From Phycisphaerales bacterium (lineage in GTDB: Bacteria; Planctomycetota; Phycisphaerae; UBA1845), in contig JADZBE010000039.1 in assembly GCA_020852275.1 (NCBI GenBank), positions 124,001 to 188,000 of the forward strand: DNA of 64,000 bases, given 5' to 3'. The notes below the pieces were generated by a model, which had not been told where the DNA came from, did no database searches, and was given only the letters and a program-made list of their open reading frames with translations. Position 1 is the first letter of the stretch; every line of letters starts with the position of its first letter. A program made the translations under genes and the position numbers. Below, in pieces: positions 9,370 to 17,651 of this stretch.

Positions 9370-9801
9370 TCAGGAGGAAGCGCCGACCAGGTCCGACTCC
9401 CGCTCCGCTTTCGCGGTGGAGCCGGACTCCTGCGTCTGCGAGCGACCCGTGCGGATTTCCCGCAGCTTGCGGGACTTGCCGAGCCGATCTCGGAGGAAGT
9501 ACAGCTTCGCGCGGCGGACCTTGCCCCGGCGGCGGGAGACCACGTCAAGCACGTTCGGCGAGTGCAGCATGAAGGTGCGCTCCACGCCCTCCTTGCCCAC
9601 GATGCGCCGGACCGTGAAGTTGAGGCTGATGCCCCGGCCGCGGACGCCGATGATCACGCCGTTGAAGATCTGGATGCGCTCCTTGTCGCCTTCGACAATG
9701 CGCGTCTGCACGTCCACCGTGTCGCCGACGCGCAACTGCGGCGTCTTGGCCTTGAGGTACGACTTTTCCACCTTTTCGATCAGTGCTTGTGCGTGGCTCA
9801 T
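9370..9801 (-). CDS. rplS: 50S ribosomal protein L19
   Basis: 143 residues, with the normal ~115-residue L19 core ('QLRVGDTVDVQTRIVEGDKERIQIFNGVIIG', 'RRIVGKEGVERTFMLHSP', 'RRGKVRRAKLYFLRDRLGKSRKLREI') and an added ~25-residue polar C-terminal tail. L19 sits at the 30S-50S interface. It lies between trmD and yraN on the same strand, 40 bp after trmD. Confidence 0.97.
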   Translation of the reverse strand: MSHAQALIEKVEKSYLKAKTPQLRVGDTVDVQTRIVEGDKERIQIFNGVIIGVRGRGISLNFTVRRIVGKEGVERTFMLHSPNVLDVVSRRRGKVRRAKLYFLRDRLGKSRKLREIRTGRSQTQESGSTAKAERESDLVGASS

Positions 9802-9841
9802 GTTGTGTCCTCCGCGACCGCCGAACCGGCGGGATGTTGTG

Positions 9842-10573
9842 TCAACGTTGTCCGTCGTCAGGCGCCTCGATGCTTTCCGCCGCCTGCTCCGCCGTGTCCA
9901 GCAGATCGGGCCGACGCAGCCGAGTTCTCATCAGGCTCTGCTGCCGGCGCCACGCTTCAATCTGGGCGTGGTGTCCGTTGAGCAGAACCTCCGGCACGTC
10001 CATGCCTCGAAACGATCTCGGACGCGTGTACTGCGGAAAGTCCAGCAGTCCCGTCGAAAACGATTCGTGAACCACCGAGTCCCCGTCGCCCACCGCGCCG
10101 GGAAGCAGCCGCACGATCGCATCCACCAAAACCGTCGCAGCGGCCTCGCCGCCGGACAGCACGTAATCTCCCACCGAAAGCTCGCGGGCGCTTAGTCCCA
10201 GCCGCACCCGCTCGTCAAACCCCTCGTAATGTCCGCACAAAACCAGCAGCCACGCCTGTCGCGAAAGTTCTTCAACCAGCGGCTGCGTCAATCGCTCGCC
10301 TTGCGGGCACAGCAGGATTCGCGTCGCCGTTTCCTCCGGCCTGGCGGATTCCACCGCCTCGACCGCGCGGAACACCGGCTCGCACTTGAGCACCATGCCG
10401 GGTCCGCCGCCGAACGGGCGATCGTCCACGGTGCGATGCGCGTCGTCCGTGAAGTCACGGAAATCCGTGCACTCGATCGCGACGACGCCCGACTGCGAAG
10501 CTCTGCCGACGATGCTGTGCGAAAAAAAAGCCCGCAGCACATCGGGAAAAAGCGTCAGCACGTCAATCCGCAT
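9842..10573 (-). CDS. trmD: tRNA (guanine-N1)-methyltransferase
   Basis: 243 residues. It methylates G37 of tRNA with S-adenosylmethionine and prevents frameshifting. The trefoil-knot SAM site is seen in '[15 protein letters not shown]' and '[31 protein letters not shown]'. The N terminus '[25 protein letters not shown]' is standard. The ATG at 10573 is preferred over the GTG at 10582 because AAAGGG sits at the right distance only for the ATG. The gene follows rpsP directly. No rimM gene lies between them, unlike in many bacteria. Confidence 0.96.
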   Translation of the reverse strand: MRIDVLTLFPDVLRAFFSHSIVGRASQSGVVAIECTDFRDFTDDAHRTVDDRPFGGGPGMVLKCEPVFRAVEAVESARPEETATRILLCPQGERLTQPLVEELSRQAWLLVLCGHYEGFDERVRLGLSARELSVGDYVLSGGEAAATVLVDAIVRLLPGAVGDGDSVVHESFSTGLLDFPQYTRPRSFRGMDVPEVLLNGHHAQIEAWRRQQSLMRTRLRRPDLLDTAEQAAESIEAPDDGQR

Positions 10574-10642
10574 GCCGGACACCCTTTATGGGCCGGGCCG
10601 CCGGACCTTCGCGGACGAGCCGCCGGACGCGCGACCGCGGGA

Positions 10643-10891
10643 TCAGACGATGCCCGTCTTCTTGAGCAAGGCTCGAACCGTGTCCGACGGCTGCGCCCCG
10701 ACGCCGAGCCAGTACTGGATCCGCTCCTTGTTGAACGAAACCTGCTTGGTTTCGTCCTTGGCGATCGGATCGAAAAAGCCCAGCTCCTCAATGACGCGCC
10801 CGTCGCGCGAACGGCGATGGTCCACGGCGCCCAAGCGATAGAACGGGCGATGCCTGCGCCCCCTGCGACTGAGTCTTAAGCTGACCGACAA
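10643..10891 (-). CDS. rpsP: 30S ribosomal protein S16
   Basis: 82 residues, the usual S16 length. The core is 'SLRLSRRGRRHRPFYRLGAVDHRRSRDGRVIEELGFFDP' followed by 'NKERIQYWLGVGAQPSDTVRALLKK'. The start is a TTG at 10891, seven bases after AGGAG. No ATG is available near the conserved N terminus, and the longer frame adds unrelated residues. It is the first gene of the rpsP-trmD-rplS-yraN operon, 60 bp after a good promoter. Confidence 0.93.
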   Translation of the reverse strand: MSVSLRLSRRGRRHRPFYRLGAVDHRRSRDGRVIEELGFFDPIAKDETKQVSFNKERIQYWLGVGAQPSDTVRALLKKTGIV

Positions 10892-10953
10892 CGTCAATCT
10901 CCTGTTCAGCTCGGCCCGCCCACCCATTTCGATTCCAAAAGCCGAGACGGGGA

Positions 10954-10981
10954 AGTATAGCGGTTGAGCTGTTCCCTGCAA
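10954..10981 (-). promoter_or_regulatory. sigma70-type promoter of the rpsP operon
   Basis: Read on the minus strand: -35 TTGCAG (10981-10976), 16-bp spacer, -10 TATACT (10959-10954). The rpsP start is ~60 bp downstream. Confidence 0.7.
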
Positions 10982-11066
10982 GCCGCTGCGGAGGGTGATC
11001 GCCGCCCTCACGCAAGGCAGCGCCCTCGCCGCGACCGCGCAACCGTTCAGCGCCGTGGACCGACTC

Positions 11067-11110
11067 AAAAAAAAGAAAGCACCGCCGCCCGAAGGCGTAA
11101 CGGTGCTTTC
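11067..11110 (-). terminator. rho-independent terminator downstream of nrdJ
   Basis: On the minus strand a 10-bp stem GAAAGCACCG/CGGTGCTTTC encloses a smaller GCC-TTCG-GGC hairpin and is followed by eight T. It separates nrdJ from the rpsP operon, about 180 bp after the nrdJ stop. Confidence 0.85.
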
Positions 11111-11136
11111 CGGAGGGGAAAGAAGCCTAGTTTATG

Positions 11137-11169
11137 TTGATGCCTCGGGCAGCGCGCCCGACGCATCAA
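11137..11169 (-). other. hairpin in the nrdJ 3' untranslated region
   Basis: TTGATGC-N-TCGGGC and GCCCGA-N-GCATCAA pair over 13 bp with a single mismatch and a 5-nt loop. It lies between the nrdJ stop and the terminator and may protect the mRNA 3' end. Confidence 0.5.
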
Positions 11170-11286
11170 TCCCTCTTATCGGTTGGGCGAGTCAGAACCT
11201 TTTGGAAATAAAGCAAATACCTCAGTCGCAATCGCCCACATACAAATCCCAATCCACATTTCATTATTACCGGACGGGTTGGGAAG

Positions 11287-13980
11287 TCAACATTGTGCGT
11301 ACCCGCAGCTCTCACACTTAACGCAACCCTCGACAAAGTTCAGCTTACCTTGACATTCCGGGCACACGATCTTGAACGTATCCGGTTCTTCCACTTCCGG
11401 AGCTGCTAGGGCGAGGCTCGTTCCCGAAGCGGAGAATCGTCCCCGCATCCCTGAGGTTACGAGTTTCGCGCCGCCGTTTTCATGTCCTCCGTTGCTGCCG
11501 TTGCCGGCGTGCCCGCTGCTTCCGCCATTGCTGGAGCCGCCGCCGTTGCCTCCGTTGGATGCGGCTCCCCCGTTGCCACCGTGGGGGGGCCCATGTTTGC
11601 TGCCCCCAGCAGTTGAAGGCGACCGCTCGGTAAGGGGCTTGCCGAGGTCGCTGAGGTCGTACTCGCCGTGGAGCATGGCCTTCAGGCCGAACTGCGCTTT
11701 GGCCTGCATGTACTTTCGCAGCGCCCTGGCCAGCCCGTCTGCGAGGCTCATGATCCGTCCCTCCTTTGTGCTGACCTGGAGGCTGGATCCGATGCCGTGT
11801 AGCTGCCTCACGACCGCCATCATGTCGCCGCCGGCGCGGAGCCAGAGGCTGACCATGCGGCAGATGGCCTCCAGATCGCTCGTCGCCAGGTCGCCGCCCT
11901 TGCCGAGCTGCGCAAAGACCTCCAGCTCCTTGCCGTTGCGCGGATCGACGGTGACGTTGATGTGCATGTTGCCGAACGGCGTGAGCTGGCGGATGCGCAG
12001 ACCCGAGCAGATTTCCGGCAGCATGGCCGGCTCGAGCGGCTCGTCGCGCAGCACCGGCTTGACCGCGGCTGGCGTCGCGGCGGGCGCGGCGCTCTCCGCA
12101 TGGACCTTGTCGCTGGACTTCAGCGCCATGGGTTGGTGCTTGCGGCAGCCGTTGCGATACACGGTGACGCCCTTGCAGCGCAGCTCGTACGCCAGGCGGT
12201 AGATTTTCTCCACGTCGTCCTTCGACGCCGTTTCGGGGAAGTTGATGGTCTTGGAGATCGAAGCGTCGCAGTGCTCCTGAAACGCGGCCTGCATGCGCAT
12301 GTGCCACTCGGGCGAGATGTCGTGGGCGCACACGAAGACGCGGCGGACGTCCTCGGGGACGTCGTCAATGTGAGCGAGGGTGCCCTCCGTGGCGACTTTT
12401 TCCAAAAGCCCCTCGCTCAAAAATCCGTGCTGCTGGGCGACGCGCAGGAAGATCGGGTTGACCTCGATCATCGGCTGCTTGCCTTCGTCCTGTCCGCGGA
12501 GCACGTTGCGGATGAAGGCGAGGCTGTACATCGGCTCGATGCCGCCGGAGCAGCCGGTGATGATGCTGATCGTGCCCGTCGGCGCCACGGTCGTGGTCGT
12601 CGAGTTGCGCATCGGACGGTGGTGCTTCGTGTCCCAGATGCTGCCTTCCCAGTTGGTGAAGGAGCCGCGCTCGCGCGCCAGCTTCTCGCTGTAGTGGTGC
12701 GACTCGTCATCGACGAACTTCATGAACCGCCGCCCCCACTCGACGCCCTCCTCGCTGTTGTACGGCACATCCAGCTCGTAGAGCGCGTCGGCGAAGCCCA
12801 TCACCCCCAGGCCGATCTTGCGGTTGGCCTTGCACACCGCGTCGATCTGCGGCAGCGGATAGCGGTTGGCGTCGATGACGTTGTCGAGGAAACGCGTGCT
12901 CTCGTGCACGGTCTCGCGCAGTCCGTCCCAATCGACGTACGCCGCGCCGTCCTCGTGCCGCTTGATGAACAGCGCGAGGTTGATGCTGCCGAGGTTGCAC
13001 GCCTCGAAGGGCAGCAGCGGCTGCTCCCCGCAGGGGTTGGTCGCCTCGATGCGCCCGACGTGCGGCGTGGGGTTGGCCTCGTTGATGCGGTCGATGAAGA
13101 CCACGCCCGGCTCGCCCGTGCGGTGGGCATTGTTGACGATGATGTCCCAGATGTCGCGGCGCGTGTAATACTCGCCCGGCTTGATCTCCATGTCCGGGCG
13201 GTAGGGCGTCAGCGAGTGGATGTCGTACTCCCAGATCTTCAGCGACTTGGCGAGCACGTAGGGCTTCTTCGTCCGCGGGTTGACCACGATGTGCGGTCCG
13301 TCCGGCTCGGCGAGGAAGTCCTCCATCCACTCGTCGGTCGCCTTGACGGAGATGTTGTAGTTGGTGAACTGCGACAGATCCTCCTTGGCGTGGAGGAACT
13401 TGAGGATGTCCGGGTGGGTGATGTACATCATCCCCATGTTGGCGCCGCGGCGGAACGCGCCCTGCTGGATGGCGTTGGTCGCTTCGCTGAAGGCCTTCCA
13501 GAAGGAGATCGGTCCGCTCGTGGTTCCGCCGCTGCTGGCGATGTAGTCTCCGGTCGGGCGCAGCTCGTCGAAGGCGAAGCCCGTGCCGCCGCCGGCCTTC
13601 TGGATCAGCGCGGTCCACTTGATGCAGTCGAAGATGTCGTTGATGCTGTCGCGCACGGGGAGGACGAAGCACGCGGAGAGCATGCCCATCTCGCGCCCGG
13701 CGTTCATCAGCGTCGGGCTGTTGGGCATGAACCGTCGATCGCCCATCAGGCGGTAGAAGCGGTCCTCCCACTCCTGCGCGATGGCCGGGTCGGACGCGTA
13801 CGTATTCTCCGGCTCGGCGATGGCGCGGGCGACCCGGCGGAAGAGCTGCTCGGGCGTTTCGAGGCACCGCCCGTTCTCGTCCTTCTTGAGGTACCGCGCA
13901 CGCAGCACGCGAACCGCGTTCTCTGTCAACCTCAACTGATCCTCCCGACGTGCGTCCTTCATGGCCGAACTCGTCGTCAT
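11287..13980 (-). CDS. nrdJ: adenosylcobalamin-dependent (class II) ribonucleoside-diphosphate reductase
   Basis: 897 residues. It reduces ribonucleotides to deoxyribonucleotides with adenosylcobalamin as radical source. Family blocks in order: 'RFMPNSPTLMNAGREMGMLSACFVLPV' (first active-site Cys), 'KAGGGTGFAFDELRP', 'TNPCGEQPLLPFEACNLGSINLA' (N-x-C-x-E radical-site Cys and Glu), 'APTGTISIITGCSGGIEP', and a C-terminal zinc-ribbon tail CPECQ...CESCGYAQC with the shuttle cysteines. A ~50-residue Gly/Asn/Ser linker (about 800-850) precedes the tail. The start at 13980 is set by AAGGAGCGAGGCG before the ATG. No other reductase class is seen here. The promoter carries two NrdR boxes. Confidence 0.95.
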   Translation of the reverse strand: MTTSSAMKDARREDQLRLTENAVRVLRARYLKKDENGRCLETPEQLFRRVARAIAEPENTYASDPAIAQEWEDRFYRLMGDRRFMPNSPTLMNAGREMGMLSACFVLPVRDSINDIFDCIKWTALIQKAGGGTGFAFDELRPTGDYIASSGGTTSGPISFWKAFSEATNAIQQGAFRRGANMGMMYITHPDILKFLHAKEDLSQFTNYNISVKATDEWMEDFLAEPDGPHIVVNPRTKKPYVLAKSLKIWEYDIHSLTPYRPDMEIKPGEYYTRRDIWDIIVNNAHRTGEPGVVFIDRINEANPTPHVGRIEATNPCGEQPLLPFEACNLGSINLALFIKRHEDGAAYVDWDGLRETVHESTRFLDNVIDANRYPLPQIDAVCKANRKIGLGVMGFADALYELDVPYNSEEGVEWGRRFMKFVDDESHHYSEKLARERGSFTNWEGSIWDTKHHRPMRNSTTTTVAPTGTISIITGCSGGIEPMYSLAFIRNVLRGQDEGKQPMIEVNPIFLRVAQQHGFLSEGLLEKVATEGTLAHIDDVPEDVRRVFVCAHDISPEWHMRMQAAFQEHCDASISKTINFPETASKDDVEKIYRLAYELRCKGVTVYRNGCRKHQPMALKSSDKVHAESAAPAATPAAVKPVLRDEPLEPAMLPEICSGLRIRQLTPFGNMHINVTVDPRNGKELEVFAQLGKGGDLATSDLEAICRMVSLWLRAGGDMMAVVRQLHGIGSSLQVSTKEGRIMSLADGLARALRKYMQAKAQFGLKAMLHGEYDLSDLGKPLTERSPSTAGGSKHGPPHGGNGGAASNGGNGGGSSNGGSSGHAGNGSNGGHENGGAKLVTSGMRGRFSASGTSLALAAPEVEEPDTFKIVCPECQGKLNFVEGCVKCESCGYAQC

Positions 13981-14014
13981 CGCCTCGCTCCTTGCGGCTT
14001 GATGAAACGTATGA

Positions 14015-14036
14015 GGGGCGCAAGCCGTTGCGCCCC
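14015..14036 (-). other. hairpin in the nrdJ 5' leader
   Basis: GGGGCGCAA and TTGCGCCCC pair perfectly (9 bp, 4-nt loop), 35 nt before the nrdJ start codon. The leader has no recognisable B12-box, so I do not call a cobalamin riboswitch. Confidence 0.5.
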
Positions 14037-14139
14037 AGGGGTATGAAAACTGGTACCTCGCCGGGAGGGTCCGAAGCGCCTGCATGGGCTGTGAAATCTT
14101 TCCCATTGGGACGCTCGCCGGAATCTCGCGGCAAGATGA

Positions 14140-14168
14140 ATAGTACCACAAGAATTGGTGGTTGGCAA
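14140..14168 (-). promoter_or_regulatory. nrdJ promoter
   Basis: On the minus strand: -35 TTGCCA (14168-14163), exactly 17-bp spacer, -10 TACTAT (14145-14140). The start codon is ~150 nt downstream of the expected transcription start. The spacer coincides with an NrdR box. Confidence 0.75.
14146..14161 (-). promoter_or_regulatory. NrdR box, proximal
   Basis: CCACAAGAATTGGTGG keeps the CAC...GTG halves of the NrdR consensus (aCaCwAtATaTwGtGt) and fills the promoter spacer of nrdJ. Confidence 0.65.
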
Positions 14169-14175
14169 ATGAAAC

Positions 14176-14191
14176 CTACAAGATATTGTGT
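14176..14191 (-). promoter_or_regulatory. NrdR box, distal
   Basis: On the minus strand ACACAATATCTTGTAG, a close match to the NrdR consensus, just upstream of the -35 element. The gap to the proximal box is 14 bp (centre distance 30 bp), in the range known for tandem NrdR boxes. Confidence 0.75.
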
Positions 14192-14484
14192 CCTCACAGG
14201 GCTGGTGTACTCGTGCCAATTGGCGCGATGTTCCGATAAGCTATTGCCCGCCGGAGCCTTGCGCGGCGGGGTTTCACGGTGAGATCTTGGTGAGGATTCT
14301 GAAAAAAAAATATTCAGCGGGCGAACCGGATCATCGCGTGGAGGCGTGGATTGGGTACATCTCCCCACGGACGCGCGCGTGACGTGGCGCGGCCCGCTGC
14401 GTGGCTGCTTGGGTTGTGTTCCGTTGAGCGTCGCGGGGGAGGCGCTATCGCCTGCGGAGGTACTCGAAACGCGGGATGGGTGCC

Positions 14485-14586
14485 GTCACCTCCGCGCAGG
14501 CGGGGGTCCAGTCCACCTTGGGAAATCCGCTGTTATCTTGCTCCCCAGGAAGCGACCGGCTGGATTCCCGCCTTCGCGGGAATGAC
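14485..14586 (-). repeat. ~101-bp MITE-like element, copy B
   Basis: Same element as 1011-1110, inverted. It ends in GCGGGAATGAC and begins GTCACCTCCGCG. The ATTCCC-N8-GGGAAT palindrome is at 14564-14583. It sits just upstream of the DNA glycosylase gene. Confidence 0.85.
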
Positions 14587-14618
14587 AAGCGTCGCAGCTC
14601 GCCACAGATTGTGACGGC

Positions 14619-15647
14619 ATGGATAGACGAAAGTTGGAGCTGGAGGTTGCGGCGCCGTTCTCGCTGCGCGCGACGGCGCTGGGGCACGGCTGGCATGAGT
14701 GCGCGCCGATGTCGTGGTGCGAAGGCGGAGGCTGTCTGCAATGGCTGACGCGCGAGGGAAGTCAGGTCCGGCGCATCAGCGTGCTGCAGCGCGCGTCGAG
14801 CCGGCAGCGCGTGACGCTCGAGGTGCTGTTGGAGGGGCGGGAGCTGACGAACGCAAGCGAGGAGCTGGCGCGCCGTGAGTGCGTTGTCTCCCTCGGGCTT
14901 GCGTCCCGGCTCGACGAGTTTCACGAGCTGTGCCGCGCGCATCCGCTGCTGCACGTGATTCCGAAACTCGGCGCCGGCCGCCTGCTGCGCAACGCTTCGA
15001 TGACCGAGAACATCCTCAAGGCCATCTGCGGCACGAACGTCAACTGGGACCAGGCCGTCAAGATGATCAACCGCCTCGCGCAGCTCGGTCCGCTGTTTCC
15101 GCACTTCCGGAACCTGACCGCGTGGCCGACGTGCCGGGAGATTCTCAAGGCCGGCGATTCGTACGTCCGCGGCGTGGCGCGGCTGGGCTATCGAACGGAG
15201 GCGATCTTGAAGTTGTGCCAGGAGTCTGTCACCGGCGACGCCGAGCATGACGGGCAGGAGGGTCCGCGCAAGCGCACGCCATCCGAGGCGCGAGGCAGTG
15301 CGCGCGCGAGGGAGGGGATCGAGGCTGCGGCGGGGCTGGAGGCGCTGGATGCGCTGGCCCGGACCGAGCCGACGCCCGCGCTGCGCAAGCGGCTGCTGGG
15401 GATTCGGGGCGTGGGACCGGCCACGGCGGGCTTTCTGCTCTCCATCCTCGGACATCACGACCATCTCTCGATTGACTCAGCCACGCTGGCGCACGTGACG
15501 CGCCTGCACCTGGGCGGTCGCAAAAAGGCCACGGCGAAACAAGTGGAGGCGATTTACGAGCCGTATGGGAAGTGGAAGAACCTCGTGTACTGGTTCGAGA
15601 ATTGGATCCATTGGGGCACGGCCCGGAGCATGATCGCGGAGCTGTGA
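14619..15647 (+). CDS. HhH-GPD superfamily DNA glycosylase
   Basis: 342 residues. The C-terminal half has a helix-hairpin-helix followed by a Gly/Pro-rich loop and catalytic Asp: 'LLGIRGVGPATAGFLLSILGHHDHLSID'. The position where bifunctional OGG1/EndoIII enzymes carry the catalytic Lys is Thr here, so a monofunctional AlkA-like glycosylase that removes alkylated or damaged bases is the better guess. The N-terminal ~110 residues form a beta-rich domain as in AlkA/OGG1. A charged insert (about residues 210-245) is unusual. It is a stand-alone gene whose ATG is ~30 bp after a MITE-like element. Confidence 0.8.
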   Translation: MDRRKLELEVAAPFSLRATALGHGWHECAPMSWCEGGGCLQWLTREGSQVRRISVLQRASSRQRVTLEVLLEGRELTNASEELARRECVVSLGLASRLDEFHELCRAHPLLHVIPKLGAGRLLRNASMTENILKAICGTNVNWDQAVKMINRLAQLGPLFPHFRNLTAWPTCREILKAGDSYVRGVARLGYRTEAILKLCQESVTGDAEHDGQEGPRKRTPSEARGSARAREGIEAAAGLEALDALARTEPTPALRKRLLGIRGVGPATAGFLLSILGHHDHLSIDSATLAHVTRLHLGGRKKATAKQVEAIYEPYGKWKNLVYWFENWIHWGTARSMIAEL

Positions 15648-15714
15648 ACTGGAGTGAGGACCGCGGCTTCGTGGTGGTGAGGATCGGTGCGTCGCCCGTG
15701 AGCCGCTTTGGAAT

Positions 15715-15824
15715 GGCACAGGTTGGGAAACCTGTGCCACACCCACCGGTTGGGAAACCGGTGCCACACCCACCGGTTGGAAAATCGGTGCCACACACAC
15801 CGGTTGGGAAACCGGTGCCACACC
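15715..15824. repeat. four tandem CACCGGTTGGGAAACCGGTG-type palindromes
   Basis: Four ~30-bp units, each a palindrome of CAGGTT/AACCTG or CCGGTT/AACCGG type followed by CCACA. They fill most of the gap between the convergent glycosylase and zinc-ribbon genes. The same family occurs at 17486, 28227, 30397, 51917 and 4023. Confidence 0.9.
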
Positions 15825-15829
15825 GTCGC

Positions 15830-16411
15830 TTAGAAGAACACCGTCAGGATCAGGTTCTGCTCCTTCGACTTGCCCTCGAAGACGCCGAGGGTGGAGGTGG
15901 CGAACTTGATGGCGATGTCGGGGTGCTCGTCGAGCCACTGGTTGAGCGAGTGGTTCATGAACTCGATGGCCGAGTCGTTGAGCTTGCAGTGAAACGTGCG
16001 GCAGCGCGTAGCGCCCGCGGCGGACGGATCGAGCGCGCGGTGGTAATGCCGGTCGGTGCGCGCGGTGGCCATGCCGAGTCCCGACCCGCCCGTGCTCATG
16101 CCGAGCCCTGAGCCTCCCGTGCCCATGCCGGCTTCCGCGCCGCCCGATGAAGCGTCGGCCGCGCCGGAGCCGGCGCGGGCGTGGGAGGCGTCGGGGGCGT
16201 CGGCATCCGGCGAGTCGCCCTCGTCGCGCAGCGCGATGGGATCGAGATGGTAGGCGGATCCGCCCTTGGAAGTCTGATCGTGTGCGCGTTCGTATTCCTC
16301 GACGCAGTGGACACACATGAGCTTGCCGCCCTCGTAGCGGGACAGCCCGGAGTCGATCTGCTCGGGGAAGATGGTTGCGCCGCAGGAGTGACACTGACTT
16401 TCGCGTGCCAT
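15830..16411 (-). CDS. hypothetical zinc-ribbon protein
   Basis: 193 residues. The N terminus has CHSCGATIFPEQ...CVHCVEEY, a two-CxxC zinc-binding pair. The middle is a low-complexity Gly/Ser/Ala segment containing a 27-bp repeat that encodes GMGTGGSGL-like units. The C-terminal ~60 residues ('CRTFHCKLNDSAIEFMNHSLNQWLDEHPDIAIKFATSTLGVFEGK...LILTVFF') look folded and conserved but I do not recognise the domain. The start at 16411 is preferred because GGGAGA lies at the right distance. No signal peptide is seen, so it is probably cytoplasmic. Function unknown. Confidence 0.75.
   Translation of the reverse strand: MARESQCHSCGATIFPEQIDSGLSRYEGGKLMCVHCVEEYERAHDQTSKGGSAYHLDPIALRDEGDSPDADAPDASHARAGSGAADASSGGAEAGMGTGGSGLGMSTGGSGLGMATARTDRHYHRALDPSAAGATRCRTFHCKLNDSAIEFMNHSLNQWLDEHPDIAIKFATSTLGVFEGKSKEQNLILTVFF
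16070..16144 (-). repeat. 27-bp in-frame tandem repeat within the zinc-ribbon gene
   Basis: Two full 27-bp units (16070-16096, 16097-16123) and a partial third, all in frame, translate on the minus strand to repeated GSGLGMxTG peptides. Confidence 0.8.
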
Positions 16412-16675
16412 GCGCGAATCTCCCGGGGCCTGACGGAGAAAGAGCGTACCGCGCCGCGGGTCCGGCGACAATGAAACTCAGCCACGCATCGACGTCAGAC
16501 GAGGGATTGCAAACCGCACAGCAGCGGCCAAGGCGGCAGCACCGCAGCGTCCAAGGTGGGTAGTGCGGGTACAATCCGGGGGCGAGCCTTGGGAGAGGAA
16601 CTTGAGCGAGGTTTTGGGAAACAACTTGTGGGCAGCGACATCCGCGCGCAGGGACGGCTCGGGCGGTTGACGGGA

Positions 16676-17080
16676 ATGTGGAACCGGGTCTTGAAGCAGG
16701 GCCGGCGGCTTGCCGGGATGCTTGTCGCGGCGGGCGCGCTGGGCGTGTGGCTCGCCACGACGGCCCGGTGGTGGCAGGAGATCCATGCAGCGGGCCGCGC
16801 GAGCATCCGGCATCCGCTGTGGACGACTTCGGCGGAGGTCAGGTTAACGTCAGGACTGCTGTTTCTCGCGGTCAGCCCGCTGCTGATCCGTTCGATCGTA
16901 GGGTCGCATTGCCAGGAAGTGGGCAAGCAGCGCCGCAGCCTGCACATTTTTGAGCGGTGTGCGTACAACTTGCTCGGAAACGAGTCCGGCGTGTGCCCGG
17001 AGTGCGGCGAGAGGCACGGCGCCGCACTGGGTCTGACGGCTGCCCGTGGGCCTCAAGAGGACTTCGCCGGGGCAGGTTAA
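16676..17080 (+). CDS. small membrane protein with C-terminal zinc ribbon
   Basis: About 134 residues from the ATG at 16676; the frame is open further upstream to 16556, so the start is uncertain. Two hydrophobic segments are visible ('LAGMLVAAGALGVWLATTA' and 'SGLLFLAVSPLLIRSIV'), then a cytoplasmic-looking tail with CAYNLLGNESGVCPECGE, a CxxC-type zinc ribbon pattern. Function unknown. It is followed closely by a small lipoprotein gene on the same strand. Confidence 0.6.
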   Translation: MWNRVLKQGRRLAGMLVAAGALGVWLATTARWWQEIHAAGRASIRHPLWTTSAEVRLTSGLLFLAVSPLLIRSIVGSHCQEVGKQRRSLHIFERCAYNLLGNESGVCPECGERHGAALGLTAARGPQEDFAGAG

Positions 17081-17176
17081 TGTGAGGCTGGCGGCAGGTC
17101 TGCCGATGAATGATGGGGGGCGATAGGCAGTCGCGGCGTGGGGTTCACGGACGCGGCGCGGAGCTATGGGAAATCA

Positions 17177-17443
17177 ATGGACATGATGAGACGGCATGGC
17201 ATTCGGGTGATCCTGTTGCCGGTAGTGGCGTTGCTGATGATCAGCGGCTGCGGGCTGAGAGCGTCGAACGAGCAGGCGGCGCGGTATCGGGAGCTGGGCG
17301 CGGATGGGGAGGTGCTCGTGCTGGACGACCTGCTGGCCGTGGCAGGGGATCCCGATCTAACGGACGATCAGAAGCGAAATGAGATGCGGCGCATGGGGCT
17401 GGTGGACGAGGATGTGATCGAGGCGCTGCTGGCGGCGGACTGA
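17177..17443 (+). CDS. small lipoprotein
   Basis: 88 residues. Basic N terminus, hydrophobic core and the lipobox LMISGC predict lipid attachment at the cysteine. The mature part is short and helical, with 'DDLLAVAGDPDLTDDQKRNEMRRMGLVDEDVIEALLAAD'. I do not recognise a family. The start could also be the ATG at 17183; there is no strong ribosome-binding site for either. It follows the zinc-ribbon membrane protein by ~95 bp. Confidence 0.65.
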   Translation: MDMMRRHGIRVILLPVVALLMISGCGLRASNEQAARYRELGADGEVLVLDDLLAVAGDPDLTDDQKRNEMRRMGLVDEDVIEALLAAD

Positions 17444-17485
17444 GTCCGACCGGCAGAGTGGCGCTCCGCCCGGCCCTGACACAGG

Positions 17486-17596
17486 CTCACAGGTTGGAAA
17501 CCTGTGCTACAGGCTCACAGGATGGAAACCTGTGCCACAGGCTCACAGGTTGGAAACCTGTGCCACAGGATCACGGGTTGGAAACCTGTGCCACAC
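17486..17596. repeat. four tandem CACAGGTTGGAAACCTGTG-type palindromes
   Basis: Four ~30-bp units with the core CACAGGTTGGAAACCTGTG, one with a CAGGATGGAAACCTG change, between the lipoprotein gene and the membrane glycosyltransferase gene. Confidence 0.9.
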
Positions 17597-17651
17597 ATCG
17601 CGCTGCGGCGGCGCTTGCGCGGGGATTCCCGGATTCTGCTACACTTGCTGA

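Noticed and set aside
13981-14133. Cobalamin riboswitch before nrdJ
   Set aside because: The leader is only ~150 nt and lacks a recognisable B12 box. A simple 9-bp hairpin is present instead.
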